Numbered from the stretch's first letter, positions 44,124-55,644 are shown. The stretch: 64,000 nt of DNA from Dichetophora obliterata (GCA_963920525.1 OY986438.1:180584888-180648887), one strand, 5' to 3'. The notes: generated from the letters alone by a model not told the origin. Translations and numbers: made by a program.

Positions 44124-44229
44124 TACTTATCAATGCAGTGATCGTGGAAGGTGTATTGCCGCCAATAATAGCAGTGCTAGCATGCCTTCTTTTGCGGAGC
44201 ACTCGCTAAAATGCCCACTGGGCATTTAT

Positions 44230-45860
44230 TTCTTATCTCTTGCATGTATTACAAAAAGAAGTGCCTCACATAAAAGATGATGCATTTCTTTTATTGTATG
44301 TAGTTACTTTTTTTTATATAATCCCAAAACATACCATTGTTGAATTCTTTAAACTTATTCCTCAAACAGTTTGAAAATGAAAAAAATTGATACAACCCGG
44401 TTGAGACTTAATTTATTTTTGTCAGTAAAAATTTTGACGAGAAAACAAAATCAAATTAAAGTAAACTGTTCTACGCTGAAAATTGTATGTACTATTTCAT
44501 AGCAAGTGCAAATTGCGCTAGTAACGAACTAGTTGGTTTTTTCAATTGCCTCCAAAATAACTAGTGGGTATTATTTACTAGCAAAATAATTTCTCAAAAT
44601 TTTGAGCAGAAATTTTTTTTTTTAAATTATTGGCATTAATTATTTAGAGGTATTTTTCTTTCTTTTGTCTGTATCTTCGTAACCGTTTGACCGATTTTTA
44701 TGAACTTTGTGTATGTTGTTTAGGGAACGTTATAACTATTAACATTTTCTTCTGCTTCGATTTGAACAATATTTGTTTGTTAAATAACTAATTGTGGTAA
44801 AACTATGCTCGGTAGCATGAACAAATGTAAAGAAAACAACAAATATAACTGATGGTATGAATAAAAGTACAAAAAAATTTCAAAGTGTGTTGTTTTTTTT
44901 AGCTTAGAAGTTGTGGCTATTTCAACTCAGTGCTTCATATTTTCTTCAAATTTTTTCCGTCTCACAGTGGGAGATCGTGGCCATAAATAGAAAAAAAAGG
45001 AAAATTTTTGATATTGTAAAAATTTTTTTACTAATCGACATTTCATGAATCATATGAAAAAAACCAAAAAAAATTACTCAGAAAGCTTTTAAAGTTTGAT
45101 CAGAAAATGGCATCAAATTTTAACTTTTTTAATGAAAAAATTTGAGAATATCACTTGTTTTTCCCACCTGTAGTTGTAAGTACTCCACTTTTTTGGTTTT
45201 TAAGAGAATGAAATTGAAACTTAAAAATGTTAAAAATATAATATTTAATGTTTTTTAAACTGCTGCTTTTTTGTTGTTATAAAAACAAATATATTTTTGG
45301 TGATTTTTTAAAAATAAGCATTTTTAGTGCATAAAAGCTAAAATCTTTGGAAACTTTAGCAGCTAAAAAAAAAAACATAAAAAACCATCTATCAAAATTT
45401 TTCAAAATAGTATGCAATAAGATATATATATTTATAGAGAAATATGGTTCTCTTTCTATAGCCCGAAAGATTTTTGATGTGATTTTTTCTCGTGGGATAT
45501 CATTTAAAAAGCAATGTATTTTTTTATTTACAGTGTATTTTCATTAAAAATGACAAAAAGTGTTGGAAATCATCACAATAAAGTTTTTGGGAAGACTAAA
45601 CAATTTTTTAGAATATATTAGGCGCTATAAGTCTACTTACACATTCTGTTTTTTTTTTTCTTATGTCTTGATTTTATGATATTTATGATATGTAGTCCTC
45701 AGATTATAAGAATATATATAAATTATTTGTATGTATGTATCAAATGCTCAAAATTTTTGGTATATATGCTATTAAAATTGTTATTTAACTAGTAAGGAAT
45801 GTTCTTCGACTGCTTCGAAGCTAAAAAACCCCACAGTCACTGATATTCGGGTAAGTTTAT
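44230..45860. other. AT-rich stretch, only degenerate repeat traces
   Basis: Contains TATCTTCGTAACCGTTTGAC near 44672, a phrase common in fly dispersed repeats. No gene, terminal repeats or RNA gene was found. Confidence 0.35.
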
Positions 45861-45879
45861 TCGAAGTTTTAAAGATTTT

Positions 45880-47340
45880 GTTATATTGACGTCACTTTGT
45901 ATAAATGATAGGCGTGGTTTTCTTTCACCTTCTCTAAATATCAAGCTCAGATAACATTTTAAGTATTAAAGTTGTGCATGTTATGCAGTGAATTATTTTT
46001 TTATGAATTTATGAAGGTTCTACTACTTTGATGACGTAATTTTTTATGGGAGGTAGGCGAAGTTTTTATTACATTGTGCCAAATTTGAAAAAAATCGGAG
46101 TGTAGATTAATAATTAAATATACATATATCAAGAATTTCAAGACAATATTTTTTTTTGTTATTTAACTCTTTGAAGTACCATGGGAAAACATTTGAACCA
46201 CTGAAAAATAAACCTTTGTGGTATGTTGGGACAAAATTCAACCCACTCAGATTTGATGTTGTAGCTCAAATGTACAGCAATTTAAATTAGTCCTCACCAC
46301 CGACAGGTTTGTAAGTCATCCATAATATAGAATACATAAGTTATATTATGAATTTTGCTAATAATTATACCATTAACTATAACAAAATATAATAAAAATA
46401 AGAAATAATAAAAATACAAAAATATTTTTAATTTTTTTTTTCTTGTACTTCAAGGGTATTTTTTATAATGAAATTTCCGTACTTCAAAGAGTTAAGATAT
46501 TTTAACCTTTTGACAAAGTCACTTTGTCTACGGAAGGTAGGCGTGGTTTTCATTCGATTTAGTTGAATTTCATACTTAAAGTGGATATTAAATATCAAAG
46601 TGGAATTAAATATAAAGTGGATATTAAATACATGTATTAATTTTTGTGAAATTTAAAGAGATTTGACTGTTTTGAAAAAGTCACTTTGTATTTGAGCTGA
46701 GAAAACTACGCGTTTTCATCCAATTTTTCTGATCTTCGAACTTGACCTTTATTGTATAGAAACTAGCTAAAGCATAAAATTTCATTACGATAGCTTCAAA
46801 ATTACGGCTGTAGTCGTGACCGCAGACAGACAGATAGACAGACGGACATAACTTAATCGACTCGGTTGGTGATGCTGATCAAGAATATGTATATATACTT
46901 TTCTATACCTACCACGCCTACTTATGTGCATTACTAACGAAGTGACAAAAAATTTCTATGGAAGGTGGGCGTGGATGTGGGTGGTTTTGACCTTAAAATT
47001 AGAATTTCTCAAAAATAGGCCGAATGACTAAAAAACGGTTAACGTCATTAAATTCAAGGTCCTCGAATTATGCTGAAATGTTATGTCTACAGCTTGTTTG
47101 ATTTTTGAACATACACAGTGTCATTAGTCAGAATAATATTTTCAGAAAGCACTAATAAATCATATCAATATTCAAACTTATATATATTTTATTGTTTTTA
47201 CAAAAAAAAAATCGTATGGAAGGTGCGCGTGTCTGTGATCGGATTTGATCCAAACTTAAAAATATATCATATTTAACTCTACAAAGTACTCATACCAAAT
47301 TTCAAACCTGTAGGTTTAGTTTCGCTATTTATGGCCAAAA
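45880..47340 (+). mobile_element. DINE-1/INE-1-like (Helentron-related) repeats
   Basis: GGTAGGCGTGG-type phrases recur near 45912, 46053, 46527 and 46962. CGACTCGGTTGGTGATGCTG followed by ATCAAGAATATGTATATATA lies at about 46858-46898, preceded by GACAGACAGATAGACAGACG. Together these are the reverse-strand hallmarks of the DINE-1/INE-1 family of flies. No helicase is encoded. Borders are unclear because units are tandem and diverged. Confidence 0.65.
46985..47165 (+). repeat. 170-bp dispersed repeat, copy 1
   Basis: The block AAAATAGGCCGAATGACTAA, AACGGTTAACGTCATTA, ATTATGCTGAAATGTTAT and CAGAAAGCACTAAT recurs at about 49245-49410 in the same orientation. Sits inside the DINE-like zone; the 1.7-kb long-TIR element lies between the two copies. 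Confidence 0.7.
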
Positions 47341-47419
47341 CTTGTATGAAGTCCTCCCACTGTGCGTCACCTCATTACTCAACGCTAACGATGGCGCTAG
47401 CTCACTCACTCAGCCTTAC

Positions 47420-49118
47420 CCTTACTCAGGGTCCAAATTGACCCCATAATTAAAAAAAAAGCGGTGTTTCATATAAAAACTTTGTTAAACAAAAAATTTA
47501 ACTTTTTCAAGCAATAATATTCCCTTAAAATAATAGCGCTTAACAAAAGTACAAATATACCCAAAATAACCAATTTTATAGGTCCCCAAAACGACCCCAA
47601 AAGTATTAAAATTAAGTTTTTTATATATGTTTTTTTTATTCCAAGTCAACTCTTTTGTTTCCTCCGCTTCTTCTAGTAAGTTCTAACAAAAGTCTCCTAA
47701 CAGAACATCTAGCCTTTTGCCACTATACCAGTGCTTGAGTCTCACCGTCACCAGATTGAAACGTTACACCGAGAATAAAAACAAAGTAAAATCAAAAACT
47801 CCAACTTTAAATCAAAAATAAACACTAACAAAAGTAGGGTAAGGTTGAAAATCTTTAAATCAACTACAATATTTTCATTTTTAAAACAATTCTCATTTTT
47901 ATTTCAAAAATGGATCATTTTTAGTTTAATTGTTTTATTTTCAATCTAAAAATAGAAAATTTTGTTTTTTAAAAATGGATCATTTTTAGTTTAATTGTTT
48001 TTATTGTTTTATTTTCAATCTAAAAATAGAAAATTTTGTTTTAAAATTGATAATTTTTAATTTTAAAATACATAATTTTGATTTAGAAATTTGCATTTTT
48101 ATTTAAAAAAGCACATTTTTATATAAAAAGATACATTTTTGTTTTGAAAATGTTTTGATTTTATTTCAAAAACGTAAAATTTTGATTTAAAATTGTTCTT
48201 TCTTACCTTTTTATAGCTTTTACCATGATACACACATTGAAATTAGACAAAAAAATTTTAATTTTTAATTGTTTTGTTTATTAATAATTAAGTTATTATA
48301 TAAGATAAAAAAATAGTAAATTAAATATCAATTTCAATTTTACATATTTTACACATTATGTGTAAAAGCTTACCCTTCAAGAACTCCATTCTACACTCCA
48401 TATCAAATTTCTTAAGGATTTAACGAGTTTTTCATCATCCTCGCTGGCATCCATTTCTTGGAATGAGCATTTCTCTAGTGGAGATGTAGATGATGAAGTG
48501 ATGTGAGGACTAAAATCAGCCGCCTCACCATCCAAAGCCAGCCATTCTTCATCACAATATTCCATATTTAATAAAGACAATTTAATTTTATTTCGCACTA
48601 AGCGACGCGACGTAATGGATACGAAAAAAACAAAATGGCGTTGTTATTTTTTCTGTATCTGTTTCAACTTAAAATTATAAAAACATTTTTGTTTTAAAAA
48701 TGAACAATTTCAAAATGAAAGCGATAAACGATAAATGTTCAAAAAGGAACATTTTTATATGGAAACCGGTCAGACTTGATTCGGTTGGTGATTGTTGACC
48801 GAATTTTTTTGCGTGACAATGCAAGAAATTAACTTTTAGAGACATCCTAATATGTAAAGGGTGGAAAGCTTGACTAGAGCAGGTAAAAACACGATGCTCT
48901 GTTAGAAGACGTTTGTTGAAACTTACTTACAAGAAGAAGCAAGACTTAGTTTTCATACATTTAGGGTCACTTTGGGGACCCATAAAATTGGTTACTTTGG
49001 GTTAATTTGTACTTTTATATTGAAGGCTGTTATTTTTAGAGAATATTATTGCTTAAAAAAGCTGAATTTTTTGTTTAAAAAAGCTTTTTTACGAAATCAC
49101 AAGGTAAGGTTTTGAGGG
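47420..49118. mobile_element. DNA transposon with approximately 300-bp inverted termini
   Basis: The left part (about 47440-47760) is matched in reverse complement by about 48850-49100: GCAATAATATTC, AAGTACAAATATACCCAAA, AACCAATTTTATAGGTCCCC and TCTCCTAACAGAACATC all have inverted partners. The right end reads AGGG next to TTAA at 49119. The left end sits near TTACCCTT at 47416. This hints at a piggyBac-type element, but ends and duplication are imprecise. A 66-bp direct duplication (AAATGGATCATTTTTAGTTT) lies at about 47907-48045. Confidence 0.6.
48377..48598 (-). pseudogene. Acidic N-terminal-like ORF in the long-TIR element (73 aa)
   Basis: The frame reads MEYCDEEWLALDGEAADFSP after an in-frame upstream methionine, then a Ser/Thr stretch and EMDASEDDEKLVKSLRNL before the stop. 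Acidic, serine-rich N-termini of this kind occur in piggyBac transposases, which would fit the TTAA at the element border. No catalytic domain follows, so this may be a truncated remnant or a spurious frame. Confidence 0.3.
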
Positions 49119-49244
49119 TTAATCTGAGGAAACTATTTCCCAGATAATTGATAATGTTTCGCCTAAAGACATGAAGCCGCTAGAGCCAATACAAACAAAA
49201 TTGTTTCTAACATAAACTGTGTTAGCGTGTACTTGACCTAGAAA

Positions 49245-49410
49245 CTCATATTTCTCGAAAATAGGCCGAAGAGCTGAAAAACGGTTAACTTCATTATATT
49301 CAGGGTCCTCAAATTATGCTGAAATGTTATATTCTAAGCTTGTTTGATTTTTGGACATTCAAAGGGTTATTAGTCAGACTAATATTTTTCAGAAAGCTTT
49401 AATCATTTCA
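49245..49410 (+). repeat. 170-bp dispersed repeat, copy 2
   Basis: See 46985-47165. Ends shortly before a three-fold 15-bp repeat. Confidence 0.7.
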
Positions 49411-49415
49411 TTTTT

Positions 49416-49461
49416 AATAGAACCATTTCATATAGAACCATTTCATATAGAACCATTTCAT
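49416..49461. repeat. Three tandem copies of ATAGAACCATTTCAT
   Basis: Perfect 15-bp units. In frame they encode IEPFH repeats, but no gene is supported around them. Confidence 0.85.
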
Positions 49462-49499
49462 AGTTCGTGGAGTAGCCTAACGGGGAAGCCACGTAAGAA

Positions 49500-51440
49500 A
49501 ACGCGCCAAGTACACTGCCACAGAGGTGGTGCGGAAATGTGTGCATATTAAGTACTTAACGACTTCTTGAACTTTTTGAATCGCTATGTCTCAGAAATTG
49601 TTATTCTTAGGAAGAAAAGTGTCAAGACCATTTTGGTAGATGTCCTTATGCTCTAATATATTTTATGCCTCAACAGCTTTTAACGAAAAACTTACCATTT
49701 CGCAGAAAAATGGAAAAACCAAAAATTGGTGAGCTTTTGCCTGTGAGAACCTTTTTTGCCGACATGGGATCGATGGGGAATTTTCACAATTTGATAGTAA
49801 TTATGAACCCAAAGTCTGTACCAGTTTTCAGCTCTATGTGAAGTTTTGCAAACTGAACACTATTTTTTTGTCTAATTTGACCGGATCTATACACTGTCAT
49901 CTATACACTCTAAGTACAGGGTGTCCCAGATCAACGTTTCAATCCGGCACTGGTTGATTCCTTGGGCCAAGACAGGAAAAAATTGTGTGGCAGGGGGTCC
50001 ATCTTCCCCCTGTTTCGAGCAATAAGCGAAAGTTGGGCAAAAAATGGCGTTTTTAGATGTCATCAGTTTTAATGCAATAACCAAAAAAGTTATTACAGAT
50101 AAGAAGTTATTTAAAACGGGTTTTTAAAGCTTTTTCATTAGGTTACTAATATCTCTTAAAGTTTTTGGGTATTTTTTACAATAGAATAATTTAAAGCAAC
50201 TTATATATGAAAAAATATGTTTTTATTTTCTTTTTTCACTTTAAGTTCGTTTTACAAAAAACAAAAGTTCTCATTTTAACTTTTTCTTACACAATCTTAA
50301 TCTCCAAAAAATTATCTGCAATATTTCTCTGCAATGAATAAGAGCTATTTAATTATTTTATAAAAACATACGCTCAAAAAGCACCTACCATTTGCATGTG
50401 AATCTAATTTAATTTTTTAAAGTCTCTGCTGAAAAACATCTCGAATGAAAATTATTAATTATTTTAACAGAAATCAAAGAAATGCAAATGTAGAAGTTTT
50501 TTTTTTTTGTTTACTCTGTGGCAAATTAAAAACTACACAAAATATAAAATACAATAAACGTAAAAATAGTGAAATAACAATATAAAGTGGGATTAACTTG
50601 AACATTGCTAATTCACATTTGCAATCAATGTAATTCATGATTTGTATTTATCTTATTATCACATTAATTAAATTATATATTCCATAAATTTTTAAAAAAA
50701 TATTATTATTTAATTTAACGGATGAGAGAATTTGCTAAACATTTCCAGATATGAATATGTAGGTATGGAAAAATTTTAATTAAAGACGATTTGAATATCC
50801 AGCAATATTTTACTACAGAGTATAGGCACAAGAACTCCCATTTCTATTTTCTTAATAATAAATTTTTCCAAAAGAACAATTTTGCTGTACAATAATTCTC
50901 CTCTAATTCGCACATATCTGAGCAAAAACAAAAAAGTCAACCAAACAAAGTCAACCTTTTTTTCCATCAGTAAATATTTCCACAACATATATAATTTCCA
51001 AAACATATTCAACACTAAACTATGATTAAAGACTAATATAAATAACGGAAGAGTAAATCAAGTCATAAATTAACGTACCCAACAAAGATTGTACTAGTTA
51101 ATCCATAAGATACAAATGAGAAGAAATAACTCATCAAACGAAAGTGAATACAAGCAATTTATTACAAAGTCATAAACACACAACAGCCACGCTACAAAAG
51201 CGAAACATTATAATTAACAAATGGTTAAAAAGACTGTCGATAGAGGGCGCACGCTGATATGTAAATTACAGCATAATTTTTTCGATTTTTGCTTCGCCCC
51301 ACTACCCAAATTTGGTGTCAGATGAACGCCAATACTAGCATCTAGCGGACGCTGAACCGAGCGAATATACTGGGCTTGTTGGATGCACACTCCAACAGAG
51401 GAGACACCAACAGCAACGGCTTCATGCATGCCTCTCCTGT
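49500..51440. other. Upstream stretch of the small secreted-protein gene
   Basis: No further gene or recognised transposon. 49.9-50.1 kb contains a somewhat GC-richer segment with a minus-strand frame lacking motifs. 50.1-51.0 kb is very AT-rich. The last 300 bp before the promoter are of higher complexity and could hold control elements, but no specific binding site can be named. Confidence 0.35.
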
Positions 51441-51456
51441 TGCAGTGTGAAGTGTG

Positions 51457-51465
51457 TATAAAAAG
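51457..51465 (+). promoter_or_regulatory. TATA box of the small secreted-protein gene
   Basis: TATAAAAAG is followed 30-33 bases downstream by AACAGTTGAA (about 51487-51496), an acceptable insect initiator, giving a predicted start near 51490. The spacing is canonical for a TATA-Inr promoter. Confidence 0.7.
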
Positions 51466-51587
51466 ATGGTAGCACGTCAAAGCCTTAACAGTTGAATTGC
51501 AACATTCAAAGCGCGCTCTCAAGGCTAATTCCGCAAAATAAAAAGTGCATTTTTTAAAAAGATTTTAAAGAAAACAACAGAACTGTA

Positions 51588-52096
51588 ATGGCAGCATGGC
51601 GATTAAAAATAGTTGTGAGTGATAAAAGAAAGTAGTGGAAGGACATTAAGCCCATCCTCAAATTAAGTGTTATTATTTTAACGGTTTTCCGCAGCAACAG
51701 CAACACTTTTCACTGATGCTTACTATGGTACTTCTTTCTACACCTTTTTTGTGCCATACCTCCGAAGGACGAAGAGTGCACAAACGTTTCATTATTCATA
51801 TACCATACAAAATCAAAACGCACCATCACACGCACACCGTCTACTCACACATCCAGAGTGGCGGGAAGAAACAAACGATTTATAAAATTTTGGGCTATAC
51901 GAATCATCATCATGAACATCATGGACACAAGGACTATAAGGAGGAAAAACATATGCAGGGATGTGATGATCATAAATCCGATATGGTATTTAATCATTAT
52001 GATCGGAATAATGAAGAGCAATACTATCCAGATGTAGAGGATGAGTTTATCGAGGATGAACAGGGTGACGAGTGGGAGGGAAGCAGATGGTATTAA
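51588..52096 (+). CDS. Small secreted His-rich protein, two exons (join 51588..51614, 51695..52096)
   Basis: Exon 1 encodes MAAWRLKIV. GTGAGT at 51615 is a good splice donor and TTTTCCGCAG ending 51694 a good acceptor. The 80-bp intron is phase 0 and joining keeps the frame, giving 142 residues. The joined N-terminus (basic start, then FSLMLTMVLLSTPFLC) is a classical signal peptide that exon 2 alone would only partly supply. The mature protein starts basic (GRRVHKRF), then IHIPYKIKTHHHTHTVYSHI, a second His cluster (NHHHEHHGHKDY), and an acidic tyrosine-containing tail (EEQYYPDVEDEFIEDEQGDE). Such composition suggests a secreted metal-binding, matrix or cuticle-associated protein. I do not recognise a named family. 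It is the only convincing host gene in the window. Confidence 0.8.
51615..51694 (+). other. Predicted 80-bp intron
   Basis: GTGAGT donor, pyrimidine-rich TTATTATTTTAACGGTTTTC before the CGCAG acceptor. An alternative AG six bases downstream (51699-51700) would drop two glutamine-region codons without changing frame. Confidence 0.75.
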
Positions 52097-52167
52097 CTAA
52101 GTTATATAGGTTAGCAAAGGTTTTATAAGATTTTATATATATATGGCTTTTTTGACTACAGAGTTTA

Positions 52168-52173
52168 AATAAA
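52168..52173 (+). terminator. Poly(A) signal AATAAA
   Basis: AATAAA lies 72 bases after the stop codon of the small secreted-protein gene, a normal distance for a compact fly 3' UTR. Confidence 0.65.
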
Positions 52174-52668
52174 TGAGTAAAAGTTTTTTAATGCCTTGGT
52201 TGTGCTAGGCAAAAATGTTTGGTGAACTGATTTTGTTGTTAGTGTTTTACAAATAAAATGAGAAATTAACTTTTTCTCCTCATTTCTTCGCTCTCACGCC
52301 AAACATTTTTGCTTGCTGTTTGAAACATTTTTCATTTTATAACTGAAAATTCAACTGTACAACAAACATATAGCCGAGTGGAAATTAGTTAAGACAAACT
52401 TAATTTATATCCGAATTTGACTCGGATATAATACGGATAGTCCTTCTAAGGAATCCTTATCAAATTCTGGTTGTGACTTTCAGGTTTTCCTGAGGCTATG
52501 CTGAGGATGAGTACCAAAAAGAGCATCACGTTTGCGTTTGATATCAGTTCCTTATAAATACAATATATGAATTTCTTGATAATTTTCTGACTTGGGTAGC
52601 TTAATTAAAAAAAAATGGGACTATATTCAGAGCTCGGTTAAAGTTTAAATAAGTAATTATGGAAAACA

Positions 52669-52780
52669 GGGGCCAAATTACAGCATCCGTGATCGAGCAA
52701 AATTGTACAAGATTGATATTCACTTGTCTCGTCGTGCCCTTCGTAATTTTGCTCGATCATGGATGCTGTAATTCGGGCCC
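52669..52780. repeat. Hairpin element, 36-bp arms
   Basis: GGGGCCAAATTACAGCATCC continuing GATCGAGCAAAATT (52669-52704) is reverse complemented at 52745-52780 with about three mismatches around a 40-base loop. A related single end, GGGGCCGAATTGCAGCATTC, occurs at about 15834. It looks like a very small MITE. The 85-residue frame across it is spurious. Confidence 0.75.
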
Positions 52781-52989
52781 AGGTCACATCTTTAAGTTGT
52801 GTTTAAGGCTTGAGTATAGTTTGTACCAAAAAAAGCTGGAAAATGTACTGTTCATTTTGACAACTGAAAATATTTTTTTTCTTAGGTCCAAGAAAATCTC
52901 ACTACCTAATGTTTAAGACTAAAAGAAAACTTATGATAGAAGAGAGATCATACGCAATTTTTTTATGTCTAAGTGTTGTCCATAATAAA

Positions 52990-53470
52990 CCAATATACGA
53001 AAAATTAATGATGGCATATTTTAATTACTATGTTTTTTATAATTCTTAAAATAAAATGAAAATTTTATTTTGACGTCAAATTACGTCTTACAACGCGAGG
53101 TTTGTATGGGGGTAATTTTCACAAAATTAGGCACATTTTAGGATTTTAGTTGACAATTTGGGGTATAACTACAACCTTTACTATTCGTCGTACAGAGAAA
53201 AAGTATATGCCAAAATATCAGTTAGAGTATGAATAAAACGAATATTTAAATTTAGATTTTGTCACTTCTTTAATAAAGTCACAAAACAGCAAAATCTAAC
53301 AAGAAAAAATTTATACATTTGTATGAGAAAATTTATACACAAGCTGCTTCAGTAGCTGCTTATGCTTTTGTTATGATTGTTTTCGTGGATGTTGTTAAGG
53401 TTGATGTTTTGGTTGTTAATTTGGTATGAAATCGTGTCGCTTGTTGTTGTGCTACCTTTGTTGTTGTTTT
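52990..53470. other. Intergenic stretch, nothing recognised
   Basis: AT-rich with a TTG-rich part near 53440-53470. The phrase TTACAACGCGAGGTTTGTAT near 53088 looks like a dispersed-repeat fragment, but no second copy was found. Confidence 0.3.
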
Positions 53471-53477
53471 ATTGATA

Positions 53478-53816
53478 GAAAATAAAATAATAAATTGGCC
53501 ATTTCAGCCCTAGAAAAGACTTTGACTGAGCTCCTATTGATCAGTTGTATTGTGAGTGTTATTAAATGTTTGAACACTAATGATCGAGAACTGGACCTAC
53601 GAGTTTAATGTCGACTCCGAACGGCTTAAGTTCTCAAGAAGCTATACATGGCAGTTTTCACTCTCTGAGGTTTGCCATTGTCTGCAGAGAGGTGATGACC
53701 GAACAGAAAAATTAATTCAATTGAAGTAACATTCTGTCTGAGCTGGAATTGAACCCGGGCTATCACGGTTCTTTAGCTTAGTGGCCACGCACTCTACCCA
53801 CTAGGCTACGGCCGCC
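53478..53816 (-). mobile_element. SINE family 2, copy B, with complete tRNA-like head
   Basis: On the minus strand the head starts GGCGGCCGTAGCCTAGTGGG (A box TAGCCTAGTGGGTAG) and has B box GGGTTCAATTCCAGC. The body matches copy A at 36068-36376 and the tail is A/T-rich (about 53478-53492). Spacing of the two boxes is tRNA-like. It is the more complete copy of this family. Confidence 0.8.
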
Positions 53817-54244
53817 ACCGTTTGTTATTAATACATATGTATGTAAAATATTCATACATAAATACACATCAGTTACTTTTTTTGTTGTTTTTCGAAATAC
53901 ATATTTATTTCCATTTATTAAACATAACTTTGAATTGCATTTAATTTTAACTAACATAAAAATAAACAAGTTCAACAAATTAATCACTTATAATATCAAA
54001 TGGAAAAATTATTATTCAAAACAAATTTATTTACTTATTGAAAGTTTTATTTAGAAGATGAAATGCTTTAAAATAAATTTGAAAAATATATAGAAAAAAG
54101 TTATGCGGTCGGGGGACCCTTGCCAGGAACGAAGTTCCTTACGCCTTTTCTTCAACTATGTTTTTTTCAGCACGCAACAAGGCGTTCAGCATTGAACATT
54201 CATAATGTTCCTCGAATGGAGCTTGAATTGATTAAAAAGTTGGA

Positions 54245-54760
54245 TTGAAAACTGGTCTTACTTAAGAATATAAAACAAAAAAACTAATTTTTAGGGTCCA
54301 CCCTAGTGGTAAGAAAATGTTTTAAATACTTACATCAAATTCGAAATCAGCAACCAGTGCATCTACAAAGACTATAAAACAAAAGCATATTTTAGCGCCC
54401 ACCCTAGTGTCAAAATATTTTTTAAAATTCTAACATAAGATTCGACATAAGCAACCCTTTTATACCGCCAGCACATACACAAAGAGTAAAAAGCAAAAAT
54501 ACGCTTTTATGGTCCACCCTAGTGTCACCTTTTGCAATGCTAGCATCAGGTTCAAAATCAGCAACCCAAAAAAAGCCACATTTTTAAGGTCCACCCTAGT
54601 GTACGAAAATTTTTTTAATTTTAACATCAAGTAGATCACATTTTTAGAGTCCATCCAAGTATACATTTTTTTTTTTAATTCTACCATAAGATTGATAATC
54701 AGCGTTCAGCGCATCTGTACAAAGAGTATAAAGAGTGGCAAAAAAACTTTTTGAAATTCT
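54245..54760. repeat. Degenerate tandem repeat with GGTCCACCCTAGTGT
   Basis: GGTCCACCCTAGTG or close variants occur near 54295, 54400, 54511, 54589 and 54649. Each is followed by an A/T run, CTAACATC/AGCATCA and usually AAATCAGCAACC. Spacing shrinks from about 110 to 60 bp to the right by internal deletions. Not recognised as a named family. Confidence 0.75.
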
Positions 54761-54842
54761 AGCATCAGATTATACTGTATTACATACATTTGCTGCAGTT
54801 TCTATTTCTTAAAACTTAAGTACAGTAAAAAATTTTCACCTA

Positions 54843-55644
54843 CCCAGTGGCAATTGCAGTAGTTCCAAGGCCTTCTAGAAGGCCTGCGTTAGGTTTTTAT
54901 AGGCCTTCCGCACTCCTTGCAAACACCATTGTGTTGCTCGTATGAAATGGGAAAATTTGTCAGGCCTTCCGCTCTCCTTGCAAAAAAGAGACCTGCCAAA
55001 AGCGCTCTTTCGAGACGTCACGTTAGAAGGAAAAGCAATATAAATATCAATTTCAAATAAAAAACGACCAACAATTTCAGATTTGAACCATGGTCCTCTC
55101 ATGCGGCGGTCCGACATCTTACCCACTTGTTTATCGTGGTTGTTAAGATTCAATTGCTTATTTTGCATCAATATAAATGAAAGTAAGCTTTCGGGAGCCC
55201 GGGTTCGAGACCCAACTCGGACAAAAATTTTTTTGTGGTTATTTTAAAATCTACATTTTTTACAAAGTTTTGTATGCATTTAAAATTTTTCTTTTAATTT
55301 TTTTATAAATTTTATAAAGAAAAGACTTGCAGTTTTTTCATATAAATATTTTCATAATAGTTTTCGGGAGCCCGGGTTCGAGACCCAACTCGGACAAACA
55401 AATTTTTTTTTTGTTTTTTTTTTAATCTACTGTTCTACAAACTGTTCTGTGTATTTAAAAATTTTTTTGGAATTTTTTTTTGTTAATTTTTTCATATAAA
55501 ATAATATGGACAGAATCAGAACCTTCAAAAGATAGGCCTTACAGAAGTACTCATCAATGCAGTGATCATGGAAAAGGTATTGACACCAATCATAGCAGTG
55601 GTAGCGCCTTCTTTTGCGGAGCACTCGCTAAAATGCTCACTGGG
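54843..55644. mobile_element. CCCAGTGGG-family MITE, copy C
   Basis: It runs from CCCAGTGGCAATTGCAG to AATGCTCACTGGG with TA on both sides. Same orientation as copy B. Contains the uninterrupted site GAAGTACTCATCAATGC, where copy B has mariner. A unit containing TTTCGGGAGCCCGGGTTCG is duplicated (about 55187-55222 and 55361-55397). Confidence 0.85.
55080..55140 (-). other. tRNA-like segment inside MITE copy C
   Basis: Minus strand ATAAACAAGTGGGTAAG then ATGGTTCAAATCTG. It is homologous to 42549-42610 and 21055-21118. Confidence 0.5.

Larger units (their letters stand above)
42311..44222. mobile_element. CCCAGTGGG-family MITE, copy B, split by mariner
   Basis: It runs from CCCAGTGGGCAATTGCAG to AAATGCCCACTGGG. 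The original is about 623 bp. Mariner copy 2 is inserted at TA within GAAGTACTTATCAATGC. Copies A and C keep this site uninterrupted. Flanked by CA on both sides, unlike TA for copies A and C. Confidence 0.85.
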
